From positions 3,336-67,335 of the forward strand of contig CAJTPF010000016.1 in the NCBI GenBank assembly GCA_910578175.1: a DNA stretch of 64,000 nucleotides, written 5' to 3'. Below, in pieces: positions 9,014-16,750 of this stretch. Every line of letters begins with the position of its first letter. The first letter of the stretch is position 1. A program made the translations under genes and the position numbers. Origin of the DNA: an uncultured Lachnospiraceae bacterium. GTDB taxonomy: Bacteria; Bacillota; Clostridia; Lachnospirales; Lachnospiraceae. The notes below the pieces were generated by a model. It searched no databases. It worked only from the letters and a program-made list of their open reading frames with translations, and was not told where the DNA came from.

Positions 9014-9142
9014 AACATTTTTTTGTTTAATATTTATAATATCTTATATTCGGTTGTATTATTCAAAATGCAACAAGAAAATTCTTTTTGTATATGTAAT
9101 TTTTAATCCACCCTAGGCTTTCCAAAAATTTCCATATAAAAT

Positions 9143-9181
9143 TGCCCTATATCAGTCACTCAAACTGATATAGAGCATTTC
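9143..9181. terminator. Hairpin downstream of prfA
   Basis: CTATATCAGT (9147-9156) pairs perfectly with ACTGATATAG (9164-9173) across a 7-base loop. It is AT-rich and the better T-tract (tttcttttt) follows on the plus strand, so termination of prfA transcripts may be weak; it may instead be the element end. A degenerate direct copy is at 6689-6727. Confidence 0.45.
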
Positions 9182-9227
9182 TTTTTATAAATCATCTATG
9201 CTACTATCAATTTCATGCAAAATCTGC

Positions 9228-10301
9228 TTAGTCTTCCTGCATCTTCGCCAGTTTCGCCGCCTGATCCGCCGCAATACAGGCATCAATGATCTCCTGTATC
9301 TCTCCGTTCATGATCTTATCCAGTTTATACAGTGTAAGTCCGATTCTGTGATCCGTCACACGTCCCTGCGGGAAATTATAGGTCCGGATCTTCTCGGAAC
9401 GGTCGCCGGTACCGATCTGGCTTCTTCTGGCTTCCGCTTCGGCATCGTGGGCCTTCTGACATTCGATATCATACAGCTTTGCCCTTAAAAGCGCATATGC
9501 CTTGGCCTTATTCTGAAGCTGGGATTTCTCCGTCTGGCTGTAAACCACGATACCGGATGGAAAATGTGTCAGACGCACGGCGGAGTCTGTTGTATTGACA
9601 CACTGGCCGCCGTTTCCGGACGCACGCATAACGTCGATACGGATGTCTTTATCATCGATCTGAATATCCACTTCCTCCGCTTCCGGCATGACCGCAACCG
9701 TGATCGTGGAGGTATGGATTCTTCCGCCGGACTCCGTTTCCGGTACCCGCTGTACCCGATGAACACCGGATTCGTATTTCAGAACCGAATATGCCCCCTG
9801 CCCGGTAACCATAAAGGTTACGTTCTTCAGACCGCCGATTCCGATTTCTTCACATTCAACCATTTCCACTTTCCAGCGTCTGTTTTCGGCATAATGCACA
9901 TACATCCGATAAATCTCCGCCGCAAACAACGCCGCTTCATCTCCTCCGGCTCCGGCACGGATTTCCACAATGACATTCTTATCATCATTCGGGTCTTTCG
10001 GCAAAAGTAATATCTTTAATTCATTTTCCAATTCTTCAATCCTTGCCTTGGAATCATTTAATTCTTCCTTGGCCAGTTCCCGCATATCCTCATCGCTTTC
10101 CTCATCCAGAATCGCAAGGCTCTCTTCCACGGTATCCTTACATTGCTTATATTCCCGATAAGCTTCCACGATAGGTGTAAGATTTGCCTGCTCCTTCATC
10201 AGCTTACGAAATCTGTCCTGGTCATTAGCAATGGAAGGATCATTTAATTCCAACATCAATTCTTCAAAACGCTGTAAAAGGTCTTCTAATCTATCAAACA
10301 T
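9228..10301 (-). CDS. prfA: Peptide chain release factor 1
   Basis: A 357-residue class I release factor recognising UAA and UAG. The ribosome-contacting GGQ is at 231-233 (ASGNGGQCVN). The stop-codon recognition loop holds PET at 187-189 within RVPETESGGRIHTST, which is the RF1 version rather than the SPF of RF2. Length is normal. It follows prmC, whose product methylates the Gln of this GGQ, with a 47-base gap. The last eleven codons (AADQAAKLAKM) are also present 8.3 kb downstream at 949-996, so this 3' end seems to have been used as an insertion site. The present tail may have been supplied by the inserted element while preserving the protein. Confidence 0.97.
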   Translation of the reverse strand: MFDRLEDLLQRFEELMLELNDPSIANDQDRFRKLMKEQANLTPIVEAYREYKQCKDTVEESLAILDEESDEDMRELAKEELNDSKARIEELENELKILLLPKDPNDDKNVIVEIRAGAGGDEAALFAAEIYRMYVHYAENRRWKVEMVECEEIGIGGLKNVTFMVTGQGAYSVLKYESGVHRVQRVPETESGGRIHTSTITVAVMPEAEEVDIQIDDKDIRIDVMRASGNGGQCVNTTDSAVRLTHFPSGIVVYSQTEKSQLQNKAKAYALLRAKLYDIECQKAHDAEAEARRSQIGTGDRSEKIRTYNFPQGRVTDHRIGLTLYKLDKIMNGEIQEIIDACIAADQAAKLAKMQED

Positions 10302-10348
10302 CTCATTCTCCTATTCCGCATTCCTGCTGCTTTCTACTGTATTCATGA

Positions 10349-11233
10349 TCAAACGCCGGATTTCCGGGCCGTTATCACCCTGTCCAGTCCGGCCAGGTCT
10401 TTCAATACCTGAATTTCCGAATAACCCTGCTCTTCCAGAAGCGATCTTACCTCTGCTCCCTGGTCGCAGCCTATTTCAAACAAAAGCGCGCCGCCAATCT
10501 TTAAATAAGCTTTACCTTCTTCTATGATCCTTCTGTAAAACCGCAGACCATCCGAATCCCCGTCCAATGCCGTCAACGGTTCAAAATCACGGACTTCCGG
10601 CATCAATGATAAAATATCCCCGGTTCTGATATAGGGAGGATTTGATACGATAACATCAAATTTACTGTCACTCCCTATATGTTCAAATAAATCACTGTGA
10701 ATAACGTCCACTTCCACATTCTGCCGGTCTGCATTCCGCCTGGCAGTATCCAGTGCATTTTTTGATATATCCGATGCACTCATATCTATTTTACAGTCGG
10801 TGCATATCTTTTTTATGCTGACTGCGATGCAGCCGCTGCCGGTACACAGGTCCAGTACACGGATCTCTTCCTGCTCCTGTCCGTTTCTCCGGAACTGCCT
10901 GATGATCCGGACGGTTTCTTCCACCAGACATTCCGTATCGAATCTTGGAATCAGAACATGTTCATTCACTTCAAATTCCAACCCCATAAACGTCCAGACT
11001 CCCGTTATATACTGAACCGGCTTATGACGGCAGCGTTCCTCAATATACTGGTCATAACGAAGGGCCTTTGGTTGCTCCTCTTTCCCGATCTCTGTCCTCT
11101 TTTCCATAAAGAACCCGGAACGGTTCATATGAAACACATTCTCAAACAAAATCCAGGCGTCGGAAGCGGCTTCCAAAATCCCCGCTTCCTGCAGACGGCT
11201 TTCACCCTGTTTTAACAATTCATCATACTTCAT
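10349..11233 (-). CDS. prmC: Release factor glutamine methyltransferase
   Basis: A 294-residue N5-glutamine methyltransferase that modifies the GGQ glutamine of release factors using SAM. With the start at MKYDELLKQG, the SAM-binding motif DLCTGSGCI is at about 128-136 and the catalytic NPPY at 198-201. An N-terminal helical domain for factor binding precedes them. This start (11231-11233) is preferred to the in-frame codon at 11260, because the latter would lengthen the overlap with the upstream gene. The chosen start still overlaps yqhQ by 11 bases, which indicates coupling. prfA follows directly, so enzyme and substrate are co-expressed. Confidence 0.95.
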   Translation of the reverse strand: MKYDELLKQGESRLQEAGILEAASDAWILFENVFHMNRSGFFMEKRTEIGKEEQPKALRYDQYIEERCRHKPVQYITGVWTFMGLEFEVNEHVLIPRFDTECLVEETVRIIRQFRRNGQEQEEIRVLDLCTGSGCIAVSIKKICTDCKIDMSASDISKNALDTARRNADRQNVEVDVIHSDLFEHIGSDSKFDVIVSNPPYIRTGDILSLMPEVRDFEPLTALDGDSDGLRFYRRIIEEGKAYLKIGGALLFEIGCDQGAEVRSLLEEQGYSEIQVLKDLAGLDRVITARKSGV

Positions 11234-12170
11234 AATTTTCCAGAAATTCCTTCCAGTCAAACACGGCTTCCACCGCTTTTATGGCCACTTCCACCTGCTC
11301 CGCATCCGGTTCATTGGTAGTCAGTTTCTGCAATGCCATACCCGGGGCACTTACGATCCTTACTATGAGATTGTTGCTGCGTCCCGCCAGCCGCAGTATC
11401 TCATAAGACACTCCGGCGATGACCGGAATAAACAGCAGCCGGATGACCACTTTCCATACCGGATTCCGTATCGGTATCAGTATAAAAAAAATAATGCTGA
11501 CAGCCATGACCAGAAATAAAAAACTGGTACCGCACCGCCTGTGAAGCCTGGAACTTTTTAAAACGTTTTCCACATTTAATTCCAGTCCGTGTTCAATACA
11601 GTTAATGCATTTGTGTTCCGCCCCATGATACATAAAAGTTCTTTGAATATCTTTCATTCTGGAGATTAAAATAATATACAACAGAAAAATCATAATACGG
11701 ATGATACCTTCTATTAATGATATCACTGCATAAGATTCTATATTTACCTGCCGGTGAATCAGATCGGACAACAGGCTGGGCAGCACGATAAACAATCCCA
11801 GCGCCAGTACAATGGAAACCGCCACCGTAACACCCATGACCAGACCTTCCGCCTTTTCTTTCAGCGACGGATTTCCCTGCACATCTTCCGTTTTATCATC
11901 CCTTGCCACCTGCTCCGTTTCTTCCTCTTCATAAAAACCGGCGGAATAAGTAAGCGTGGATATTCCGAGAATCATGGAATCAATAAAGTTAAATACGCCT
12001 CTGATAAACGGAAGACCTAAAATCTTAAATCGCTCCGTAATGCTTTTGTGCTCTTTCACACAGACCTCTATGTCATGATCCGGTTTCCGTACCGCAACCG
12101 CATACCGGTCTTTATTTTTCATCATGATACCTTCCAGTACCGCCTGACCGCCTATTCCTGATGTTTTCAT
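11223..12170 (-). CDS. yqhQ: DUF1385 membrane protein (YqhQ family)
   Basis: A 315-residue conserved integral membrane protein beginning with the family signature GGQAVLEGIMMKNKDRYA. Hydrophobic segments lie near 110-135, 145-170, 215-240 and 240-265. The loop YHGAEHKCINCIEHG and the RLHRRCGTSFLF segment are typical of DUF1385 and contain conserved His and Cys residues that could bind a metal. The biochemical function is unknown to me. In many clostridia it sits, as here, between rpmE and prmC-prfA. The start is immediately downstream of the hairpin at 12241-12305. Confidence 0.9.
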   Translation of the reverse strand: MKTSGIGGQAVLEGIMMKNKDRYAVAVRKPDHDIEVCVKEHKSITERFKILGLPFIRGVFNFIDSMILGISTLTYSAGFYEEEETEQVARDDKTEDVQGNPSLKEKAEGLVMGVTVAVSIVLALGLFIVLPSLLSDLIHRQVNIESYAVISLIEGIIRIMIFLLYIILISRMKDIQRTFMYHGAEHKCINCIEHGLELNVENVLKSSRLHRRCGTSFLFLVMAVSIIFFILIPIRNPVWKVVIRLLFIPVIAGVSYEILRLAGRSNNLIVRIVSAPGMALQKLTTNEPDAEQVEVAIKAVEAVFDWKEFLENYEV

Positions 12171-12240
12171 AATGCCTCACAATCTGCCGGCTCCGCCGGC
12201 CTGCTGCTCTATCCCATCCGTTTATATTCATATGCTAAAA

Positions 12241-12305
12241 ATGAGGCTGTCGCAAAAAAGGTTCTTATCATCACCATGACAGAACCCTTATCAGCGACAG
12301 CCTCA
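12241..12305 (-). terminator. Long hairpin between rpmE and yqhQ
   Basis: ATGAGGCTGTCGC (12241-12253) pairs over 13 bp with GCGACAGCCTCAT (12293-12305), enclosing an inner GGTTCT/AGAACC stem. There is no clear T-run on the minus strand. It probably terminates part of the rpmE transcripts or stabilises the rpmE 3' end. Confidence 0.55.
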
Positions 12306-12316
12306 TATACGACGAC

Positions 12317-12526
12317 CTAATTGTTATTTGTCATACCATACTTACGATTGAACTTATCAATACGTCCGCGGGCAGCAGCAGTCTTCTGCTGGCCAGTATA
12401 GAAAGAATGGCACTTAGAACAGATTTCAACATGGATATCTTCCTTTGTGGAACCTGTTACAAATTCATTACCACAGTTGCAGACAACCTTTGCCTGATAA
12501 TATGTTGGATGTATTCCTTCTCTCAT
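12317..12526 (-). CDS. rpmE: 50S ribosomal protein L31
   Basis: A 69-residue L31 of the zinc-binding type. Cysteines in CNCGNEF (16 and 18) and ICSKCHSFY (36 and 39) form the metal site, so this is the C+ form rather than the zinc-independent YtiA/RpmEB paralogue. The family signature HPTYYQAKV and the basic C-terminal helix (RIDKFNRKYGM) are present. A well-spaced GAGGTG precedes the start. It lies between rho and yqhQ, a standard arrangement in clostridia. Confidence 0.97.
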   Translation of the reverse strand: MREGIHPTYYQAKVVCNCGNEFVTGSTKEDIHVEICSKCHSFYTGQQKTAAARGRIDKFNRKYGMTNNN

Positions 12527-12619
12527 TTCATTTCACCTCTTTACAATTAATGATATGCAAATGGCTTTCGCCAATCATATTCTTAAAAACAGCTTTTATA
12601 GTGTAACACAGTTAGTATC

Positions 12620-14113
12620 TTAATGCAAGTATTTTTTTATCATCTGGACAAATTCTTTGTTATTTCGGGTCTTGGAAAATAAATCCATGATCTTTTCTAC
12701 TGCATCCTCCGGCCGCATTTCATTTGTGGTCTTTCGGATCAAGTAAGCAGCTTCATTTTCTTCCGAATCCAACAGTAAATCTTCCCGGCGGGTACCGGAT
12801 TTTACAATATCAATGGCAGGAAATACTCTTTTTTCCGAAAGCTTTCTGTTCAATACCAGTTCCATATTACCGGTACCCTTAAATTCTTCATATACCACAT
12901 CATCCATCTTACTGCCGGTATCCACCAGCGCTGTTGCCAGAACCGTAAGGCTGCCTCCTTCCCGCATATTCCGCGCCGCGCCAAAGAAACGCTTCGGCAT
13001 ATGCAGGGCCGCCGGGTCCAGACCGCCGGATAAGGTCCGTCCTGACGGCGGAATCGTCATATTATATGCCCTGGCAAGTCTTGTGATACTGTCCAATAGA
13101 ATGATAACATCCTTTTTAAGTTCCACCAGACGTTTGGCACGTTCTATGACCATTTCGGATACTCTCTTGTGATGCTCCGGCAACTCATCAAATGTGGAAT
13201 AAATGACTTCAACATTACTGCCGGTAATCGCTTCCTTGATATCCGTCACTTCCTCCGGTCTCTCGTCGATCAGAAGAATGATCATATGCATATCCGGATT
13301 GTTTTTCTGAATGGACTTCGCCACCTCTTTCAATAAAGTGGTCTTGCCGGCTTTCGGCGGCGATACGATCATACCGCGCTGTCCCTTGCCAATCGGTGAA
13401 ACCAGATCCACGATACGCATTGCCATGTTTTCACTGATGGTTTCCATTTTCAGTCTCTGATTCGGAAATATCGGCGTCAGATCCTCAAAATTCGGCCGCT
13501 TCATGGAATCTTCAATTTCAATCTCATTTACCATATTCAGGTGCGTCATGGCTCCGAATTTTTCGTTTGTATTCTTCAGACGCATCTGACCGTTTAAAAT
13601 ATCCCCCGTCTTCAGCCGGAATCTCCGGATCTGGGACGGTGATACATATACATCATTTTCTCCGGGCAGGAAATTCTCGCATCGGATAAATCCGTATCCT
13701 TCCGGCATAACTTCCAGGATACCTTCCGCTATCAGATTCTCTTCCTGGTCTCCGGAAACGCCCTTTGCCATAGGCGGTTTTGCACGGTTCACGCAATCCT
13801 TTTCAAATGTATGATATACATGTACTTTTCCCTTAGTTTCTTTTACCGTATTCTGTGCCGGCTTTTCCTGAATTTTCTCTTCTTCCTTATCATTACTACC
13901 GGATATTTCGTTATCCTCCTGCTCCGGCGATCTGTTTAAATCTTCATTCCCAGATTCCGAAACCTCTCCCGATACCTCTGATCCATAACCGGTCGCCTTT
14001 AAAATCTCATTGATCAGGTCTGATTTGCGCAGTTTCATTATGTATTTAATGCCCTGCTGTTTTGCAATATCCCTCAACTGGGACATTGGCAGTGATTCTA
14101 ATTTTGCTCTCAT
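12620..14113 (-). CDS. rho: Transcription termination factor Rho
   Basis: A 497-residue RNA-dependent ATPase that releases RNA polymerase. An N-terminal Rho-N helical domain (1-40) is followed by an acidic, Glu/Asn-rich linker (about 44-95). Then come an RNA-binding cold-shock-like domain (about 130-205, with GYGFIRCENFLPGENDVYVS) and the ATPase domain with Walker A at 251-260 (SPPKAGKTTL) and Walker B (IILLDSITRLARAYN). The catalytic and R-loop region GGLDPAALHMPKRFFGAARN is intact. The linker makes it longer than the 420-residue E. coli protein, a frequent feature in Firmicutes. It heads the rho-rpmE-yqhQ-prmC-prfA series. Confidence 0.97.
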   Translation of the reverse strand: MRAKLESLPMSQLRDIAKQQGIKYIMKLRKSDLINEILKATGYGSEVSGEVSESGNEDLNRSPEQEDNEISGSNDKEEEKIQEKPAQNTVKETKGKVHVYHTFEKDCVNRAKPPMAKGVSGDQEENLIAEGILEVMPEGYGFIRCENFLPGENDVYVSPSQIRRFRLKTGDILNGQMRLKNTNEKFGAMTHLNMVNEIEIEDSMKRPNFEDLTPIFPNQRLKMETISENMAMRIVDLVSPIGKGQRGMIVSPPKAGKTTLLKEVAKSIQKNNPDMHMIILLIDERPEEVTDIKEAITGSNVEVIYSTFDELPEHHKRVSEMVIERAKRLVELKKDVIILLDSITRLARAYNMTIPPSGRTLSGGLDPAALHMPKRFFGAARNMREGGSLTVLATALVDTGSKMDDVVYEEFKGTGNMELVLNRKLSEKRVFPAIDIVKSGTRREDLLLDSEENEAAYLIRKTTNEMRPEDAVEKIMDLFSKTRNNKEFVQMIKKYLH

Positions 14114-14292
14114 AAATTAATCGGCATACAAAATATGCCCTCTCCTTTTCACTGTAAATATAAATGATTTCCTGGGAAATTTCCTGATCATTCAGGAACT
14201 GCCGAACTGGCACTATGACTTGTCAACGCTTAGTATACACTAAAAACAAGAAAATAGATAGTGTAAATTATGTAATCATTGATTATTTATTT

Positions 14293-14320
14293 TTGACCAT
14301 ACTATAAATATATATAAAAT
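14293..14320 (+). promoter_or_regulatory. Promoter of the cation diffusion facilitator gene
   Basis: TTGACC (14293-14298) and TAAAAT (14315-14320) with a 16-base spacer, 12 bases upstream of the ATG at 14333. GAGG (14323-14326) is the ribosome binding site, so the leader would be very short. Confidence 0.55.
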
Positions 14321-14332
14321 GCGAGGTACCCT

Positions 14333-15499
14333 ATGATCACATTGCTAATAAATTTATTCGTAAACGAAAAAGATAACACGGATTCACCGTCCGTACGGCG
14401 GACATACGGAATTTTATGCAGTCTTGTGGGAATCTCCCTTAATGTTCTGCTGTTTGCCGGAAAATACCTTGCGGGCATCGTCAGCGGCTCCATCGCCGTC
14501 ACTGCAGATGCCTTCAATAATCTTTCCGATGCCGGCTCATCCCTGATCACTTTGACCGGTTTTAAATTTTCCGGTTTAAAAGCCAGCTCCGGGCATCCCT
14601 TCGGACACGGAAGAATCGAATATCTGTCGGGGTTAGCCGTGGCAGTCATCATTCTTCTGATGGGACTGGAACTGGCAAAATCTTCGGTTATAAAAATCCT
14701 TCGCCCGAAAGCAGTGGAAAGCCGTCTGCTGACAGTAATCATACTGACCATTTCCATATGTATAAAACTTTATATGGCATATTATAACCGGATCATAGGA
14801 AAAAAGATAAATTCCCCTGCAATGAAAACCGCTTCCATTGACAGTTTATGCGATTCCGCCGCTACTGCCGCGGTATTGATCTTCATGCTGGTGTTTCGGC
14901 TGACCCATATCAATCTGGACGGATACGGCGGGCTGCTGGTGGCTTCGCTTATACTTTATGCCGGATACAGCGCAGCAAAGGATACTGTGGACCCTTTGCT
15001 TGGCCGGCCTGCGGACCCGGAACTGGTGAAAGATATCCATGATATAGTAATGGCCCATGAAGAAATTATCGGGATCCATGATCTAGTCGTTCACGATTAC
15101 GGTCCCGGGCGGCTGATGATTTCCCTCCACGGCGAAGTATCCGGAGACGGTAACATTTTCAGCCTTCACGATGCCATAGACCGGATCGAAAACGAACTTC
15201 ATGAAAAATTATCCTGTGATGCCGTAATCCATATGGACCCGGTGGAGACTAACAACACACGGATCTCGGAAACAAAAAAGCTTCTGGCTGAAAAAATCAC
15301 AGAACTGGATTCCGGAATAACCATCCATGATTTCCGAATGGTAACGGGTCCCACAAAGACCACCCTGATCTTTGATGCCGTCGTCCCGTTTGATTCAAAG
15401 CTTTCAGACGAAGAAGCCCGCCGGCAGATTGAAGAACTGGTCTGCAGGGAATTTGAAAATTCTGCTGCCTCGGTAAAAATAGATAAAACATATATCTGA
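14333..15499 (+). CDS. Cation diffusion facilitator family transporter
   Basis: A 388-residue CDF antiporter exporting divalent metal in exchange for protons. Six membrane segments are predicted in residues 25-215. TM2 has D59 and N63 (ADAFNNLSD), with the conserved HPFGHGR loop after it; TM5 has D170-x3-D174. The lack of the HxxxD pattern of zinc exporters suggests manganese or iron as substrate, but this is tentative. The cytoplasmic C-terminal part is longer than usual (about 170 residues). It first has the normal ferredoxin-like domain (HEEIIGIHDLVVHDYGPG) and then an extra segment. It is transcribed alone on the plus strand and ends 16 bases from the convergent neighbour. Confidence 0.93.
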   Translation: MITLLINLFVNEKDNTDSPSVRRTYGILCSLVGISLNVLLFAGKYLAGIVSGSIAVTADAFNNLSDAGSSLITLTGFKFSGLKASSGHPFGHGRIEYLSGLAVAVIILLMGLELAKSSVIKILRPKAVESRLLTVIILTISICIKLYMAYYNRIIGKKINSPAMKTASIDSLCDSAATAAVLIFMLVFRLTHINLDGYGGLLVASLILYAGYSAAKDTVDPLLGRPADPELVKDIHDIVMAHEEIIGIHDLVVHDYGPGRLMISLHGEVSGDGNIFSLHDAIDRIENELHEKLSCDAVIHMDPVETNNTRISETKKLLAEKITELDSGITIHDFRMVTGPTKTTLIFDAVVPFDSKLSDEEARRQIEELVCREFENSAASVKIDKTYI

Positions 15500-15515
15500 A
15501 TATTCTGCATCTGTT

Positions 15516-16652
15516 TTATGTCAAAAAATATATGTAATCGTCTGCGATCTCCTTGGCCTGAGCCAGACCCAAACCCGTAGCATCTCTTAATTCCTTTATG
15601 CCAAGTATTTTTTGATCCGATTCAAACAAAGACAGGATTCTCCGCCTGTCTTCGTAAGAAAGACCGCCAAGGACTGCTTTCGCTTCATCTAACCCGATAC
15701 AATTCAATTTTGGGGGATTTTTTGCTTTTATCTCCGTAAGTCCAAAGGAAGGTTCATAATATGCATCTTTCGTCAGGGTATTCTCAAATGATATACTAAA
15801 ATACTCTAACACATTGGGAATAAGTTGACACTTAAATCTGTTGCCCACATACAGATCCACCGTTTTACCGTTTTTCAGACTGCATTCGATCACTGCGCTG
15901 TAAACCTTTACAGAGCTTCCTCTCATTTGTACGTTCCTCTCCTTTTTCACATATTTCAGATAAGCCATTTGTGAAAAAGGAACTGCAACCGGTCTGAAAA
16001 AAGAATCCGTTTCACTGTATGCCAGAATAAATTCTTTCGTAATTATCCATTGTCTGGAATAATAAAATAAATGCTCTTTCAAATTCTTTTCTAATTCAGA
16101 TAAAAAATAAGTTTTATCCTGCTCTCCCAGATAAGATTCTGTAATTTTCATCATTTTCTTTGTATAACTTCGAAAATAATAATATAACATGATAAAAATG
16201 CGTATGACAAGCATACCTGCCAACAATTTAACGATTCCCAAAACCGGAAGTTTCTCCGTTCCGTTATCTGCGTTTTGAACCGTCAGAGCAAAAAGAAACG
16301 AAAAAAGAACGGTTCCCATAATGATATCCCAGACAAACACTCCCACTTTTCCTGACATAAATCTCAGCGTTTGACCGACGGTTCTTGCAGTAGGCCGCGG
16401 CCAACGGGCGGGATCCGTTTCCCTTTTAAAATTTCCTTTTTTTTGATCCATATATTGAAAAAACTTTCCACACCCTCTTTCTGTCAACCAGACTATGACC
16501 GGAACACACATCAGATAAAATGATTTAACCGCCACATCCATATTGGTTTCTTTCCCCGCCAGAGGTATGGTATATATCATCACAGAGCTGAATCCTATAA
16601 GAAATATTATAAATAAGAGCAGCCGGATACAAATATTTGTAATTTTATTCAT
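15516..16652 (-). CDS. Membrane protein with C-terminal L7/L12-like helical domain
   Basis: A 378-residue protein. Four hydrophobic segments are visible: about 8-30, 43-60, 105-128 and 136-158. A soluble region of mixed strands follows, resembling a PH-like or bacterial YcxB/YdbT-type fold (REWIITKEFILAYS-like stretch, then KVYSAVIECSLKNGKTVDLY). The last 35 residues (ILGIKELRDATGLGLAQAKE) closely follow the C-terminal helices of ribosomal protein L7/L12, the surface that binds translation factors and ClpS-like partners. I do not know a function for the combination. It stands alone between the convergent CDF gene and purL. Confidence 0.75.
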   Translation of the reverse strand: MNKITNICIRLLLFIIFLIGFSSVMIYTIPLAGKETNMDVAVKSFYLMCVPVIVWLTERGCGKFFQYMDQKKGNFKRETDPARWPRPTARTVGQTLRFMSGKVGVFVWDIIMGTVLFSFLFALTVQNADNGTEKLPVLGIVKLLAGMLVIRIFIMLYYYFRSYTKKMMKITESYLGEQDKTYFLSELEKNLKEHLFYYSRQWIITKEFILAYSETDSFFRPVAVPFSQMAYLKYVKKERNVQMRGSSVKVYSAVIECSLKNGKTVDLYVGNRFKCQLIPNVLEYFSISFENTLTKDAYYEPSFGLTEIKAKNPPKLNCIGLDEAKAVLGGLSYEDRRRILSLFESDQKILGIKELRDATGLGLAQAKEIADDYIYFLT

Positions 16653-16695
16653 TTTTTCAGACCTTCTTCCTATGTATGTAACATCCTTAATATAA

Positions 16696-16735
16696 GATAA
16701 ACTGCCTCAGGCGTCATGGCCGGAAACAGTTTATC
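16696..16735 (-). terminator. Hairpin downstream of purL
   Basis: GATAAACTG (16696-16704) pairs with CAGTTTATC (16727-16735). It lies just after the purL stop. The T-run is weak, so a Rho-dependent or partial terminator is possible. Confidence 0.5.
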
Positions 16736-16750
16736 CCGATTCGCAATCTA

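Noticed and set aside
9228..9272. Possible prophage insertion at prfA
   Set aside because: No phage structural, replication or lysis genes and no integrase are found between the duplicated prfA ends; a decayed integrative defence island is the better description.
12181..12200. GC-rich ccggctccgccgg stretch as a terminator of rpmE
   Set aside because: The pairing is short and lacks a T-run; the hairpin at 12241-12305 is the stronger candidate.
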